Shown here one piece after another: positions 16,923-25,435 of a stretch of DNA of 64,000 bases. The stretch covers positions 62,001-126,000 of the forward strand of contig CAMDDZ010000002.1 in the NCBI GenBank assembly GCA_945893145.1. The letters are read 5' to 3'. A model generated the notes under the pieces. It was not told the origin of the DNA and ran no database searches. It saw only the letters and a program-made list of their open reading frames with translations. Source of the stretch: Rhodoplanes serenus. Its GTDB lineage: Bacteria; Pseudomonadota; Alphaproteobacteria; Rhizobiales; Xanthobacteraceae. The position numbers were made by a program, and so were the translations under genes. Numbering within the stretch: position 1 is the stretch's first letter; the number at the start of each line of letters is the position of its first letter.

Positions 16923-19486
16923 TCACAGCGAGCGGGCGACCCGGAAGCCGACATCGCCGCTGCGATAATCGGGCAGATCGCGGTGGCGGCTGGCCGAGCG
17001 GACGTCGGGGCTGAGACTGTACCAAGAACCGCCGCGCAGCACGCGCGCTGAGGTGTCGCCGCCAGGGCCAGACGAGCCATCGGTCGTGACGCCCGAATAA
17101 TCGTCGTGCCAGTTGTCCTGCACCCACTCCCGCACGTTGCCGTGCATGTCGTGCAGACCCCAGGCATTGGCCGCAAACGAACCCACCTTCACGGCTTGTT
17201 CGCGGTACTCGCCGACGCGGCTGCTACCGTCCTCATTGAAGTTGGTCTGGAAGTTCGCCTGCGCGGAGCTGATCGTATTGCCGATCGCGAACCGTGATGT
17301 CGTCCCGGCGCGGGCCGCATACTCCCATTCGGCTTCGGTCAACAGGCGATAGGTCTTGCCCGTGGTCTTCGACAGCCACGCCACATATTCCATGGCGTCG
17401 TCCCAGGACACATTGACGACCGGCTGCCGATCCTTGCCCCAGCCCTCGTCATCTGGGTTCGGATTGCTCTGACAACCGCCGCCGGCCACGCACGCCTGCC
17501 ATTCGGCGAACGTCACTTCGAACTTCCCGATCGCGAACGGCCGCGCAATCGTCACCTGCCGCTGTGGACCTTCATTGTCGTTGCGATCCGTCTCGGTTGT
17601 GGACGACCCCATCAGGAATGATGCGGCCGGCACGACAACCATCTCGGGACATGCCGGGCAATCGCGGAACGCGTAGCTCGGCTGGCGTGACGACTTCGCG
17701 TCGGCAGGCGAACCGGACAGCGCCGGTACGGACGCGACCTGAGCGGCTGGCTTGGGCGACGCCTTTTGCATCGGCTGGGCGCGCACGGCCGGCACAATCG
17801 GTGGCTCACGATCGAGGGGCTGCGGGGAAGCGCTCGCGACCGTAACATTGGCCGGAGCAGTGACCTGGGCTGGAGCAGCCGGACGGACATCGATGCCGAT
17901 GGCGGTCTTCACGACTTCGACCATCAGCGCGCCGCCGGTCGCCGTTAAATGAATTCCATCGGCGGTAAGGCCCCTTCCGCGGGCGGCCGTGGTCCAGTCG
18001 GCGAGCGTGAGTTCCGGATGACGCACCTTGGCGACCCGCAAGCGCTCGTTCACATAGGGGAAGTACCAGGCATAGTGATGCTGTTCCGCGGCCGGTAGGC
18101 CCGGATTCATTTCGCGCAGCAAAACCCACACCACCTTGCGCACGCCGCGGGCCTTGAGCACGGCCAGCATGTTCTCGACATCCCGGTCGAACTGGTCCGC
18201 CCAATGCTGGTAGTTCAGCCGGTTCCTCTGCCAATTCGAGTTGTAGCCGAGGGCGACCACCGCGACCGGACCGAGCGGCGCGCGCTGCTGCCGCAATTCA
18301 CCCACCGCCGTGGGAATCACAAGCGACACCTTGCCGTAGAACGTCACCTTCCAGTCCGCCAAACCTTTGAAGAGATAGAGCTTGGCGCCAAGCATCACCG
18401 AGTCAGCAACGACAAAGAGCTGCTTCGGCCAGGCCGGATCAAGCGGAACGTCGGACGAATTGTCATTGCTTGATGCCGCCGCGCTTGTTTGCGTCAGACT
18501 TGTTTGCGTCAGACTTGGTTGCGTCAGACTTGGCGTCATCGTGCTTGGTGTCGCGGGACTTGGTGTCGTTAGACTTGGCGTCGTCGTGGCTGGCGCTACC
18601 GCGGTTTGCAGCTTGACCAAGACGACCGGCTTGGCTGGCGGGAGCGGAACCGTCTGCGGCGCACGCGTTGGCTCGGCAGCCGCAAGCGTGAAGGGGCTCG
18701 GCGTGGCGGACGGCGGAGCATCGATGCCGATCGCCGCCTTACGACCTCCACCATCAACTCGGCGCCGCGGGTGTTGACGTGTATAGCATCGTAGGTGACG
18801 CCAGCCTGGCGCGCGGCCGTGGTCCAGTCGGCGAGCGCCATTTCCGGATGGCGCGCCTTGATCGCGCGCAAGCGCTCGTTGGCGTAGGGAAAATACCAGG
18901 CGTATTTCTCGAACTGCATCGTCGCAACGCCGTTGCTCGGTACCAACTCCGGCGTCAGCTCGCGCAACAGCACCCAAACCACCTTGCGGACGCCGCGCGC
19001 CTTGAGCACGGCCAACATGTCCTCAACGGACTTGTCGAAATTGTCCGACCAGCGCTGGAAGTTCTGCCGGTTTTTCTGCCACAGCGAATTGTAGCCCAGC
19101 GCCACCACCGCGACCGATCCGAGCGGCCCGCTCTGCTGGCGCAGCTCCTCGACCGCCTTGCTGATCATCAGCGCGGGCCGGGCCGCAAACGTCACCTGCC
19201 AATCCGAGAGCCGTTTGATCAGGTTCGGCTTGGCGCCGAGCATGACGGAATCGGCAATGACAAAGACGTGCTTGGGCCAGGCCGGATCGAGTGCGACCCC
19301 GGCCAGCGCGGAGTTGGCCGTCGGCGCAACCGCCGTGACCGCGGCGGCGAACTTTTGCGGTTCAGTCGCCGCCGCGCCATGCGTGAGGAATGCCAATCCG
19401 GCGGCAGCAAAAAGAGCAGCCACACGGGTGAGCCAGGGCCGGCCCGGCGCATCGAGCCGGGCTGGCCGATCCATGCCACGCCACAT
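16923..19486 (-). pseudogene. Frameshifted fusion: SGNH + SGNH + formylglycine-generating-enzyme-like domain
   Basis: Read from the ATG at 19486 (GGGGAGG in front), the protein has a signal peptide (RVAALFAAAGLAFLTHGAAA) and a first SGNH-like domain (VIADSVMLGAKPN, VVALGYNS, YDAIHVNTRG). At 18740/18741 a base is missing: GTCGT-AAGGCG should read GTCGTGAAGGCG, as in the paralogues (EVVKxAIGID). The next frame then runs through a Thr/Ser/Pro-rich linker, a second SGNH-like domain (VVADSVMLGAK, VVALGYNSN, ADGIHLTATG) and a C-terminal SUMF1/FGE fold (MVVVPAASFLMGSS, FEVTFAEWQACV, YRLLTEAEWEYAARAG, HDMHGNVREWVQD, RVLRGGSWYSLSPDVRSASR, VGFRVAR). The FGE copper-site cysteines are absent. Without the break it would be one secreted three-domain protein of about 850 residues. 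Confidence 0.82.
18487..18591. repeat. Seven 15-bp tandem repeats coding a Thr/Ser/Pro-rich linker
   Basis: Seven consecutive 15-base units run from GTTTGCGTCAGACTT (two identical copies), through GGTTGCGTCAGACTT, to more diverged copies such as GGTGTCGCGGGACTT. On the minus strand they encode five-residue steps (TPSLT, TPSPA, TPSTM, TPSLT, QPSLT, QTSLT, QTSAA) joining the two SGNH-like domains. The in-frame unit length allows length change without frame loss. Confidence 0.9.
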
Positions 19487-19712
19487 ACGCCAAGCCTCCC
19501 CAGTCCCCAAAACCGGCTGTATTTGAGGAAGCCGTGCGCACTTTGGCTTGTCAAATACGCATCAGTCGGCTCAGCTGCAAAACCGCATATTTTTCAAAAG
19601 CCCGGAACCGTTTGGGCCAGGGTTATCCACAGGCGAATTCGGCGATCGCCGCCACCAAGGGTGCACCGCCACAATGTCGACGGCGCGTTGGGTCGTTCGA
19701 AGCGGAAAGGCG

Positions 19713-21296
19713 TTACGGGACGCGGCGCGCGACGGTGCTGGTGGGTGCGTCGTCGAGCGCGGACCGGTCCGGCCTGGCCGGCCTCGCCTGCGCGCCGGGA
19801 GCCTGCGGCGCAGAGCAGTGCTTGAGGACCAACGGCGCAATGGCGTCGCGCCACACCCGATAGCCCTTGGTGGTCAGATGAATGCCATCAACCGCCATTT
19901 CGTCGCGAAGATCGCCCGCATCGGTCTGCATCCTGGACCCGAGGTCGATCAATGAAACACGCCCCGGCGCGGCGAGCGTCTTATAGGTGGCGTTGAGATC
20001 GGCCACTTTGGCGTTGTACTTGCGTGCGTAACGATGGGTCACCGGCAGCGCCAGCGCGAGATAGACGTGTGCGCCCGCCGCCGAGAGCTGTTCGATGGTC
20101 TGGCGCACATTGTCAGCGATCTTTTCGGTCGGCACGCTCGAGGCAATGTCGTTGATACCGATCATCAGGAAAACCGCCGCGGGCTTCAGCTTGGTCACGT
20201 CGTCGAGCCGCCGCAGCACGCCACCGGACTGATCGCCGCCGATGCCGCGATTGGCCAGAAAGCGGCAGCCGGTGATCTCGGCCCATTGGGCGCGCTCGGT
20301 CAGGCTGTCGCCCAGCATCACGACCGATGCGGACTCGAGCTTGCTCAGGGCAAACATGCCGACGCGGCGCATGCGATAGGTTGGCTTCTTTCTTGGAACG
20401 TCGGCTTGGACCTCAGGTGTGGCTGGGGTTTGCGGCTCGGCTGGGACCGGAGCCTCGGTCTGCGGCGGCGCTGGCACCGGCACAGTTGGTTGCGCTTGGT
20501 TTTGCACCTCAGCAAAGCGCGGCCGCGGTTGCTCGATGACGACGCGATGGGCCGACGGCATATCGATACCGATGGCCGCCTTCACGACGCTGACCATCAG
20601 CTCCGAGCCGTGGGAATTCAGATGAATGGCATCGTAAGTCACGCCCGCCTGCCGCGCGGCTGTCGCCCAATCGGCGAGCGCCATCTCGGGATGGCGCGCC
20701 TTGATCGCTTTGAGCCGCTCGTTGACGTAGGGAAAATACCAAGCGTACTTGTGATATTGCGACAGGCTGACGCCTTTGCCGGGGATCAGGTCGGGCGTCA
20801 ATTCGCGCAACGTCACCCAGACGATCTTGCGCGCGCCGCGTTCCTTGAGCGCGGCCAGCATATCTTCGACGTCCTTGTCGAACTTGTCCGCCCAGCGCTG
20901 GAAGCCTTGGCGATTTTTCTGCCAGATCGAATTATAGCCGAGAGCCACCACGGCGACCGGACCGACCGATCGTTGCTGGCGCACATCGTCGAGTGCCTTG
21001 CGGATCATGAGCGCCGGCCGGCCCGCGAAGGTGATTTGCCAACCCGCCATACCGCGCAGGAAATTCGGCTTGGCGCCAAGCATCACCGAGTCGGTAATGA
21101 CATAAACGTGCTTCGGCCACGTTGGATCGAGTGCAGGCCCGCGCAATGCCGGATCGAGCGCCGGCGCCACCACCGAAGCCATCGATTCCGAGGCCGCCGC
21201 TGAAGGGCGCTTGCGCGCGGCGTTCGCCTCGTCAGACGCCGGAAGCCATAATGCGCACGCTGTGGCGAGTGCGGCGCCGAGCCGGACCCTAATCAT
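19713..21296 (-). CDS. Secreted protein with two SGNH/GDSL hydrolase domains
   Basis: The 527-residue protein has a signal peptide (GAALATACALWLPAS) and two different SGNH-type domains. The first, near residues 55-250, is the same divergent kind as in the neighbouring gene: VITDSVMLGAKPN, VVALGYNSIWQ, YDAIHLNSHG. A Pro/Ala/Gln-rich linker follows (residues about 255-310). The second, near 320-500, is a classical GDSL fold with VVMLGDSLTE, NRGIGGDQ, MIGINDIAS and DGIHLTTKGY, so Ser, Gly, Asn and Asp/His positions are all kept. These enzymes remove or transfer acyl groups on envelope polysaccharides or lipids. It overlaps the next upstream gene by 4 bases. Confidence 0.85.
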   Translation of the reverse strand: MIRVRLGAALATACALWLPASDEANAARKRPSAAASESMASVVAPALDPALRGPALDPTWPKHVYVITDSVMLGAKPNFLRGMAGWQITFAGRPALMIRKALDDVRQQRSVGPVAVVALGYNSIWQKNRQGFQRWADKFDKDVEDMLAALKERGARKIVWVTLRELTPDLIPGKGVSLSQYHKYAWYFPYVNERLKAIKARHPEMALADWATAARQAGVTYDAIHLNSHGSELMVSVVKAAIGIDMPSAHRVVIEQPRPRFAEVQNQAQPTVPVPAPPQTEAPVPAEPQTPATPEVQADVPRKKPTYRMRRVGMFALSKLESASVVMLGDSLTERAQWAEITGCRFLANRGIGGDQSGGVLRRLDDVTKLKPAAVFLMIGINDIASSVPTEKIADNVRQTIEQLSAAGAHVYLALALPVTHRYARKYNAKVADLNATYKTLAAPGRVSLIDLGSRMQTDAGDLRDEMAVDGIHLTTKGYRVWRDAIAPLVLKHCSAPQAPGAQARPARPDRSALDDAPTSTVARRVP

Positions 21297-22033
21297 CGGG
21301 CTACCGCCGGCACAGCCGCACTGGCGGACTTCGTCCGCGGATCTTGTGAACAGTGTTTGGCGACGAGTGGCATGACGGCGTCGCGCCAGATGCGATAGCC
21401 GTCGGGCGCGAGGTGCAGGCCATCGACGCTCAGTTCATCGCGCAGAAAGCCCTCCTCGGTCCGCATGTCGGCGCGGAAATCGATCACGGTTACTTTGGTC
21501 TGCAACGCGAGCACGGTGTAGGCGGCGTTGAGCTCGTTGATTTTTGGATTGAGCTTGCGCGTGAAGCTCTCCGCCACGGGCAGCACCAGCGTCAGGTAAA
21601 CCTGAGAGCCTGCCTTTGTGAGCCGCCGGATCGTCTGGCGAACCCGATCGACGATCTTCTCAACCGGAACGTCGGAGGCGATGTCATTCACCCCGACCAT
21701 CAAGAACACGGCCGTAGGCTTGAGCTTGGTGACTTCATCCAGGCGCTTCGAAATGCCGTCCGCCTTGTCTCCGCCAATTCCGCGATTGACGACGAAGGCG
21801 CAGCCGGTGATCTCGGACCACAGCGCACCCTCGGTAAGACTGTCGCCCAGCATCACGACCGTTGCGAAATCGAGCCGCGTCAGGCCGAACATGCCTTCGC
21901 GCAAGACGCGATGAGATGACTTCTTGGCTTGCGCGCTCGCTTGCAGCAATGCGCCGTCGACGAACGATGCCCCCGACAGGCAGAGCGCCAGCGCTGGCAT
22001 CGCCAACGTCATGCGCAGGGAAAACAGGCGCAT
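21293..22033 (-). CDS. Secreted GDSL/SGNH-family hydrolase
   Basis: I choose the ATG at 22033, preceded by CGGAG, which gives 246 residues with a signal peptide (RMTLAMPALALCLSGASF). An earlier ATG at 22057 adds eight residues. All four SGNH blocks are present: VVMLGDSLTE, NRGIGGDKADG, MVGVNDIAS and DGLHLAPDGY. It is closely similar to the second domain of the downstream protein (RRLDEVTKLKP versus KRLDEVTKLKP), so the two probably arose by duplication. It is the first gene of a leftward three-gene envelope cluster, and its stop overlaps the next start. Likely role: periplasmic esterase or deacetylase on an unknown glycan or lipid. Confidence 0.87.
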   Translation of the reverse strand: MRLFSLRMTLAMPALALCLSGASFVDGALLQASAQAKKSSHRVLREGMFGLTRLDFATVVMLGDSLTEGALWSEITGCAFVVNRGIGGDKADGISKRLDEVTKLKPTAVFLMVGVNDIASDVPVEKIVDRVRQTIRRLTKAGSQVYLTLVLPVAESFTRKLNPKINELNAAYTVLALQTKVTVIDFRADMRTEEGFLRDELSVDGLHLAPDGYRIWRDAVMPLVAKHCSQDPRTKSASAAVPAVAR

Positions 22034-22315
22034 CTCGGCTCCGATTGCAAACGACACAAAAACGCTGGGCGCACCGGCAACGATCGCCGCGGTCAGGCAA
22101 ACGATTGCCGCGTCAAAAGCGCTGGCTCGGCACGATTCAAACTGGGCTTTTATGGTTAAAAATTGGCTACCGGCGCAGATTAACCTGCCGCCAGTGGTTC
22201 CAGTCGTTTACGCCCGCATTGCGGCAGAGCCTGTCGAAAGGTTGGCCGCCGGGCTGTTTCGCTGACAATGCGGTCGTCGATGAGCGGCTCACCGCGGAAG
22301 GTGCCGGCGCGGCCC

Positions 22316-22708
22316 TCAAGCCCCGGCGATCTGCTCTACCAAATCCACGATCCGCCGGCGCAGCTTGGTATCCTTGATCTGGCTAAACGCCTTGGTCAGC
22401 GTCAAACCATCGGTGCTCGCGAGAAAGTCGTCGATGTAATCCGGCATGGGCGAAGCCGAACGTCCGTCGTGACCTTGGCTCGGGCCGCCCTCGAAGAAAA
22501 ACGATATAGGCACTTCCAAGATATTGGAGATTTGCTGCAAACGGCTTGAGCCAATGCGGTTCGCACCCTTTTCGTATTTTTGAACCTGCTGGAATGTCAG
22601 CCCAAGAGCGTCCCCGAGTTTTGTCTGACTCATTCCGAGCATCATGCGGCGCATGCGTACGCGCGCGCCCACATGCCTGTCGGTGGGGTGTCCCTTCTTC
22701 GTACTCAT
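22316..22708 (-). CDS. XRE-family helix-turn-helix regulator
   Basis: The 130-residue protein carries an HTH_3 (Cro/C1-type) domain in its first half: RVRMRRMMLGMSQTKLGDAL, LTFQQVQKYEKGANRIGSSRL, QQISNILEVPISFFFEGG. The C-terminal half (PDYIDDFLASTDGLTLTKAFSQIKDTKLRRRIVDLVEQIAG) is a pattern I recognise from many Hyphomicrobiales regulators of this size. No strong ribosome site is seen. It stands alone between the SGNH cluster and the LysR gene, and its targets are not indicated by context. Confidence 0.9.
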   Translation of the reverse strand: MSTKKGHPTDRHVGARVRMRRMMLGMSQTKLGDALGLTFQQVQKYEKGANRIGSSRLQQISNILEVPISFFFEGGPSQGHDGRSASPMPDYIDDFLASTDGLTLTKAFSQIKDTKLRRRIVDLVEQIAGA

Positions 22709-23147
22709 GCTTGTGCCATCACTCAGGTTTGGCGAATGCCGGTCCAGCGATGCGAGGATGATCGCTGCTCAAAACTTCCGAGTTTGACGGCGCCGAAAAC
22801 AACCGCTCGCCGTCGCACTCACGATAAAGGTCATACGCGTCAATAAAACAGAAGAGTCAAAATCATGAAGAGGATATCCAATTTTCTTTGGCGGGCTGAG
22901 TGAATGGTAATGTGGCCCCTTATGGCTGCCATAAGATTGGCATATGATCGGAGATCAAAAATGCGCCGATCAGGAGAATTCGATCAGGAGAATAAGGCGG
23001 CGGCCGAAAGCATTGCTGAAACGCCCAACTGAATACTGCGAATAGACAAAGAACGTCAAACCGCAGGGTCACGCCCGGCAAAGCCCCGGACAGTCTATGC
23101 TCTCGGTGAGCGGTCCACACGCGCACCATCACAGAAAAGGAATATCG
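22709..23147. other. 439-base non-coding gap
   Basis: No convincing gene is seen between the XRE and LysR starts. The stretch around 22780-23000 is more AT-rich than its surroundings. It holds a direct repeat, GATCAGGAGAA at 22968-22978 and again at 22982-22992, each followed by T-rich or TAAGG sequence. Promoters for both divergent regulators should lie here, but I could not fix them. Confidence 0.6.
22968..22992. repeat. Short direct repeat GATCAGGAGAA x2
   Basis: Two identical 11-base copies are separated by TTC, about 155 bases upstream of the LysR start. It could be a regulator site or a chance duplication. Confidence 0.5.
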
Positions 23148-24074
23148 GTGCGGCCCAGGAGTGAGGAAACGGACGTACGCCACCTCCGTTACGTTGTAGC
23201 GGTCGCACGCACTCTGAATTTCACACACGCCGCGGAGCAGCTTGGCGTCGCCCAGCCCGCCCTCTCGCAGGCCATTTCGCTGATCGAGAAGCGGATGCGC
23301 ATCACGCTGTTCGACCGCAGCCGGCGGCGCATGCTGCTGACAGATGCCGGGCGGCTTTTTGTCGAGCGCGCCGAACAGATTCTCGCTGCATTGGACTCCT
23401 TGCAGCGCAACATGCTGGAGCACGCCGAACTCCTGCGAGGCAGGGTCAATATCGGCACCATGGTGTTCTTCTTCTTTGGCCGAACCCAGCTTGCCGATTG
23501 CGTTGCAGAGTTCGTCAAAATGCATCCCGGCGTAGAGCTCTCCCTCGACAACAGCACCGTCAGCGACAGTCTTGAAGCCTTGCGTGCCGGGACAATCGAC
23601 GTCGCACTCTTGAATATCGTAGAAGACATGGCTGACACGGACCTCAACTTCACGGTGGTCGGTCATGACGACATCGTGGCCGCATTGCCGGCGACGCATC
23701 GTTTCGCCACGCGCGAGCGCTTGGCCTTCTCGGAATTGCGCGATGAGCCGTTCGTTATTTATAAAACCGGATCGACCATGCGCGTCGCGCTGAACGCGCT
23801 GGCGCGCAGCGCCGGTTTCACGCCGCGTCCCGCGGTGCAAAGCCAGAATATCATTCTGGTGCGGTCGCTCGTTGCGGCCGGGGTCGGCGTGTCGATCGGC
23901 CCAAAATCCTATTTGACGTCCCCGGGGCCAGAGGTGGCGGTGGTTCCGATCGACCCGCCTCAGCGCATCGCCATCACCATGGTGACGCGGCCGAACGTCG
24001 ACGCCAATCCTGCAGCGCGCGCCTTCGTCGGCTTCTTGCGGGATCGCTTCAGCCAGTCGCCGATGGTGCCTTAG
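23148..24074 (+). CDS. LysR-family transcriptional regulator
   Basis: The start is the GTG at 23148, 7 bases after AAGGA, rather than an upstream ATG. This gives 308 residues. The N-terminal winged helix is canonical: DVRHLRYVVAVARTLNFTHAAEQLGVAQPALSQAISLIEKRM, followed by LFDRSRRRMLLTDAG. The rest is an effector-binding domain of two periplasmic-binding-like lobes (VNIGTMVFFFFG, VELSLDNSTVSDSLEAL, VALLNIVEDM, GVGVSIGPKSYL). It converges on a TctC gene across two palindromes. The likely targets are the divergent promoters at 25165-25435, where a T-N11-A dyad occurs. Confidence 0.92.
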   Translation: MRPRSEETDVRHLRYVVAVARTLNFTHAAEQLGVAQPALSQAISLIEKRMRITLFDRSRRRMLLTDAGRLFVERAEQILAALDSLQRNMLEHAELLRGRVNIGTMVFFFFGRTQLADCVAEFVKMHPGVELSLDNSTVSDSLEALRAGTIDVALLNIVEDMADTDLNFTVVGHDDIVAALPATHRFATRERLAFSELRDEPFVIYKTGSTMRVALNALARSAGFTPRPAVQSQNIILVRSLVAAGVGVSIGPKSYLTSPGPEVAVVPIDPPQRIAITMVTRPNVDANPAARAFVGFLRDRFSQSPMVP

Positions 24075-24122
24075 AGCATGATCCCGAAAAGTGGAAACCG
24101 GTTTTCGGGAAAGATCATGCTC
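24074..24122. repeat. Imperfect palindromic element beginning GAGCATGATCCCGAAAA
   Basis: Outer arms GAGCATGATC / GATCATGCTC and inner arms CCCGAAAA / TTTTCGGG fold into a long hairpin with a small bulge. It starts on the last base of the lysR stop codon. I recall near-identical elements scattered in Bradyrhizobium-type genomes; here it also fits a terminator for lysR. Confidence 0.75.
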
Positions 24123-24133
24123 AAACAAGAAAG

Positions 24134-24175
24134 CTAGACTCTGATCCGGTTCAATTGAACCGGATCAGAGTCTAG
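24134..24175. terminator. 42-bp perfect palindrome between convergent genes
   Basis: CTAGACTCTGATCCGGTTCAA and its exact complement meet at AATT (24153-24156) with no mismatch over 21 bp per arm. It contains the stop codon of the convergent TctC gene (CTA at 24172-24174). A bidirectional terminator is the plain reading; a protein-binding site is also possible. Confidence 0.7.
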
Positions 24176-25164
24176 TCGCCGACGACGCCCGCGGCCTTAA
24201 TCAGCACTGCGTTTTCGGCAATCTGGTCTCGAACGAGTTGGTCGAACTCTTCTGGACTCGCGCTCATCGGCTCCGCGCCAAACCTCGCGAACTTTTCCGT
24301 GACAGCCGGCATATGCACGGCTTTCACCGTTTCGTCGTGGAGACGATTGATGATGGTGCGTGGCGTTTGCGCGGGCGCAAACAACCCGATCCAGAAATTG
24401 TCGTCGGCCTTGGCAAAGCCGACCTCGGCAAAGGTTGGCACGTTCGGCAAGAGCGGCGTGCGTTTCGCACCCGTCACCGCGAGTGCGACCACCTTCCCGG
24501 ACGTGATCAGCGCCAATGCGACGAACACCGGCGAGAAATAGAAGTCGACGCGGCCGGCGGTCACCTCGGTCAAGGCTTCGGGCGCACCCTTGAATGGGAT
24601 GCGCTGCGCCTCGATCCCGGCGCTTCGCAGAAAGCGCGCCGTATTCAGATGGGTGAATGCCCCCGGGGACGCAAAGTTGATCGGCCCCGATTTGGCCGCA
24701 GCGATCAGCTCGGCCACCGAATTGATGTTTTTCGAAGCACCGATCACCAGCACGCTCGGGATTTTGGCGGTCGGCGTGATGCGGGCAAAGTCGCGGTAGG
24801 TGTCGTAGGAAAGGCCGGGGCGGGTCGTGGCAACGACGGTCTGGGCCGCGCTATGCGACAAAAGGGTGTAGCCGTCGGGTTCGGCACGCGCGACGGCCGC
24901 GGATCCGATGGTGCCGTCGGCGCCCGGCCGGTTTTCAATCACGATCGGCTGGCCGAGTTGCGCCGAAACCTGTTCCATGACGGTCCGCGCGATGACGTCA
25001 GCCGCGCTGCCCGCGCTGATCGGCGAAATCACCCGAATCGGCCGCTCCGGCCAAGACTGCGCAAGGAGGCGACCGCCACTCGCGACCGATGCCGCCCCGG
25101 CGGCTCCCGTTGCAAGCAACATGTTGACCACCCGGCGCCGGCTGATCGATGGAATTGTGCTCAT
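24172..25164 (-). CDS. TctC/Bug-family tripartite tricarboxylate receptor
   Basis: The 330-residue receptor has a Tat-like leader (ISRRRVVNMLLATGAAGA) and the signature SWPERPIRVISPISAGSAADVIARTV, then RPGADGTIGSAAVA and PDGYTLLSH. The first loop has ISPISAGSAAD where relatives have VPFxPGGxxD, a mild departure in the ligand pocket. It is transcribed toward the LysR gene and divergently from the isochorismatase / Rieske operon, with a candidate LysR site in between. That suggests a common inducer. Its stop lies inside a 42-bp palindrome. Confidence 0.9.
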   Translation of the reverse strand: MSTIPSISRRRVVNMLLATGAAGAASVASGGRLLAQSWPERPIRVISPISAGSAADVIARTVMEQVSAQLGQPIVIENRPGADGTIGSAAVARAEPDGYTLLSHSAAQTVVATTRPGLSYDTYRDFARITPTAKIPSVLVIGASKNINSVAELIAAAKSGPINFASPGAFTHLNTARFLRSAGIEAQRIPFKGAPEALTEVTAGRVDFYFSPVFVALALITSGKVVALAVTGAKRTPLLPNVPTFAEVGFAKADDNFWIGLFAPAQTPRTIINRLHDETVKAVHMPAVTEKFARFGAEPMSASPEEFDQLVRDQIAENAVLIKAAGVVGD

Positions 25165-25262
25165 GGGTGCCTCGTTAAGCGCTCAGGGAAACTCGCAAAC
25201 CATCGCGATCTTGCGCATAAGCCGGACGTTGGAGCGAGCAGAAACTTTTAGCACCCGCAATA

Positions 25263-25277
25263 ATAAGCCCTGCTTAT
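25263..25277. promoter_or_regulatory. Candidate LysR-type operator ATAAGC-CCT-GCTTAT
   Basis: A perfect 6-bp inverted repeat with a 3-base spacer contains T-N11-A at 25264-25276, the classic LysR half-site spacing. It lies between the divergent TctC (start 25164) and isochorismatase (start 25436) genes, and a LysR gene is about 1.2 kb away. Confidence 0.5.
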
Positions 25278-25435
25278 CGTATCGAGAACAAAACCGTCTT
25301 TGAATTCAGGACAATCGCACTGTATCGATTGCTGCGTAAAAGTGACGCGCCAGCTCAAGAGCCGCGCGCGATCCACCGGGGTGGCTACGTTAGAATACCT
25401 ACGCTGATACAAGCAGGCGGGACCGAGAGCCGGGC

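Noticed and set aside
16923-18977. A 684-residue reading of the FGE-containing frame starting at 18977
   Set aside because: Its first part overlaps the SGNH domain of the other frame and has no protein-like pattern; the true sequence enters this frame only after the deletion at 18740/18741.
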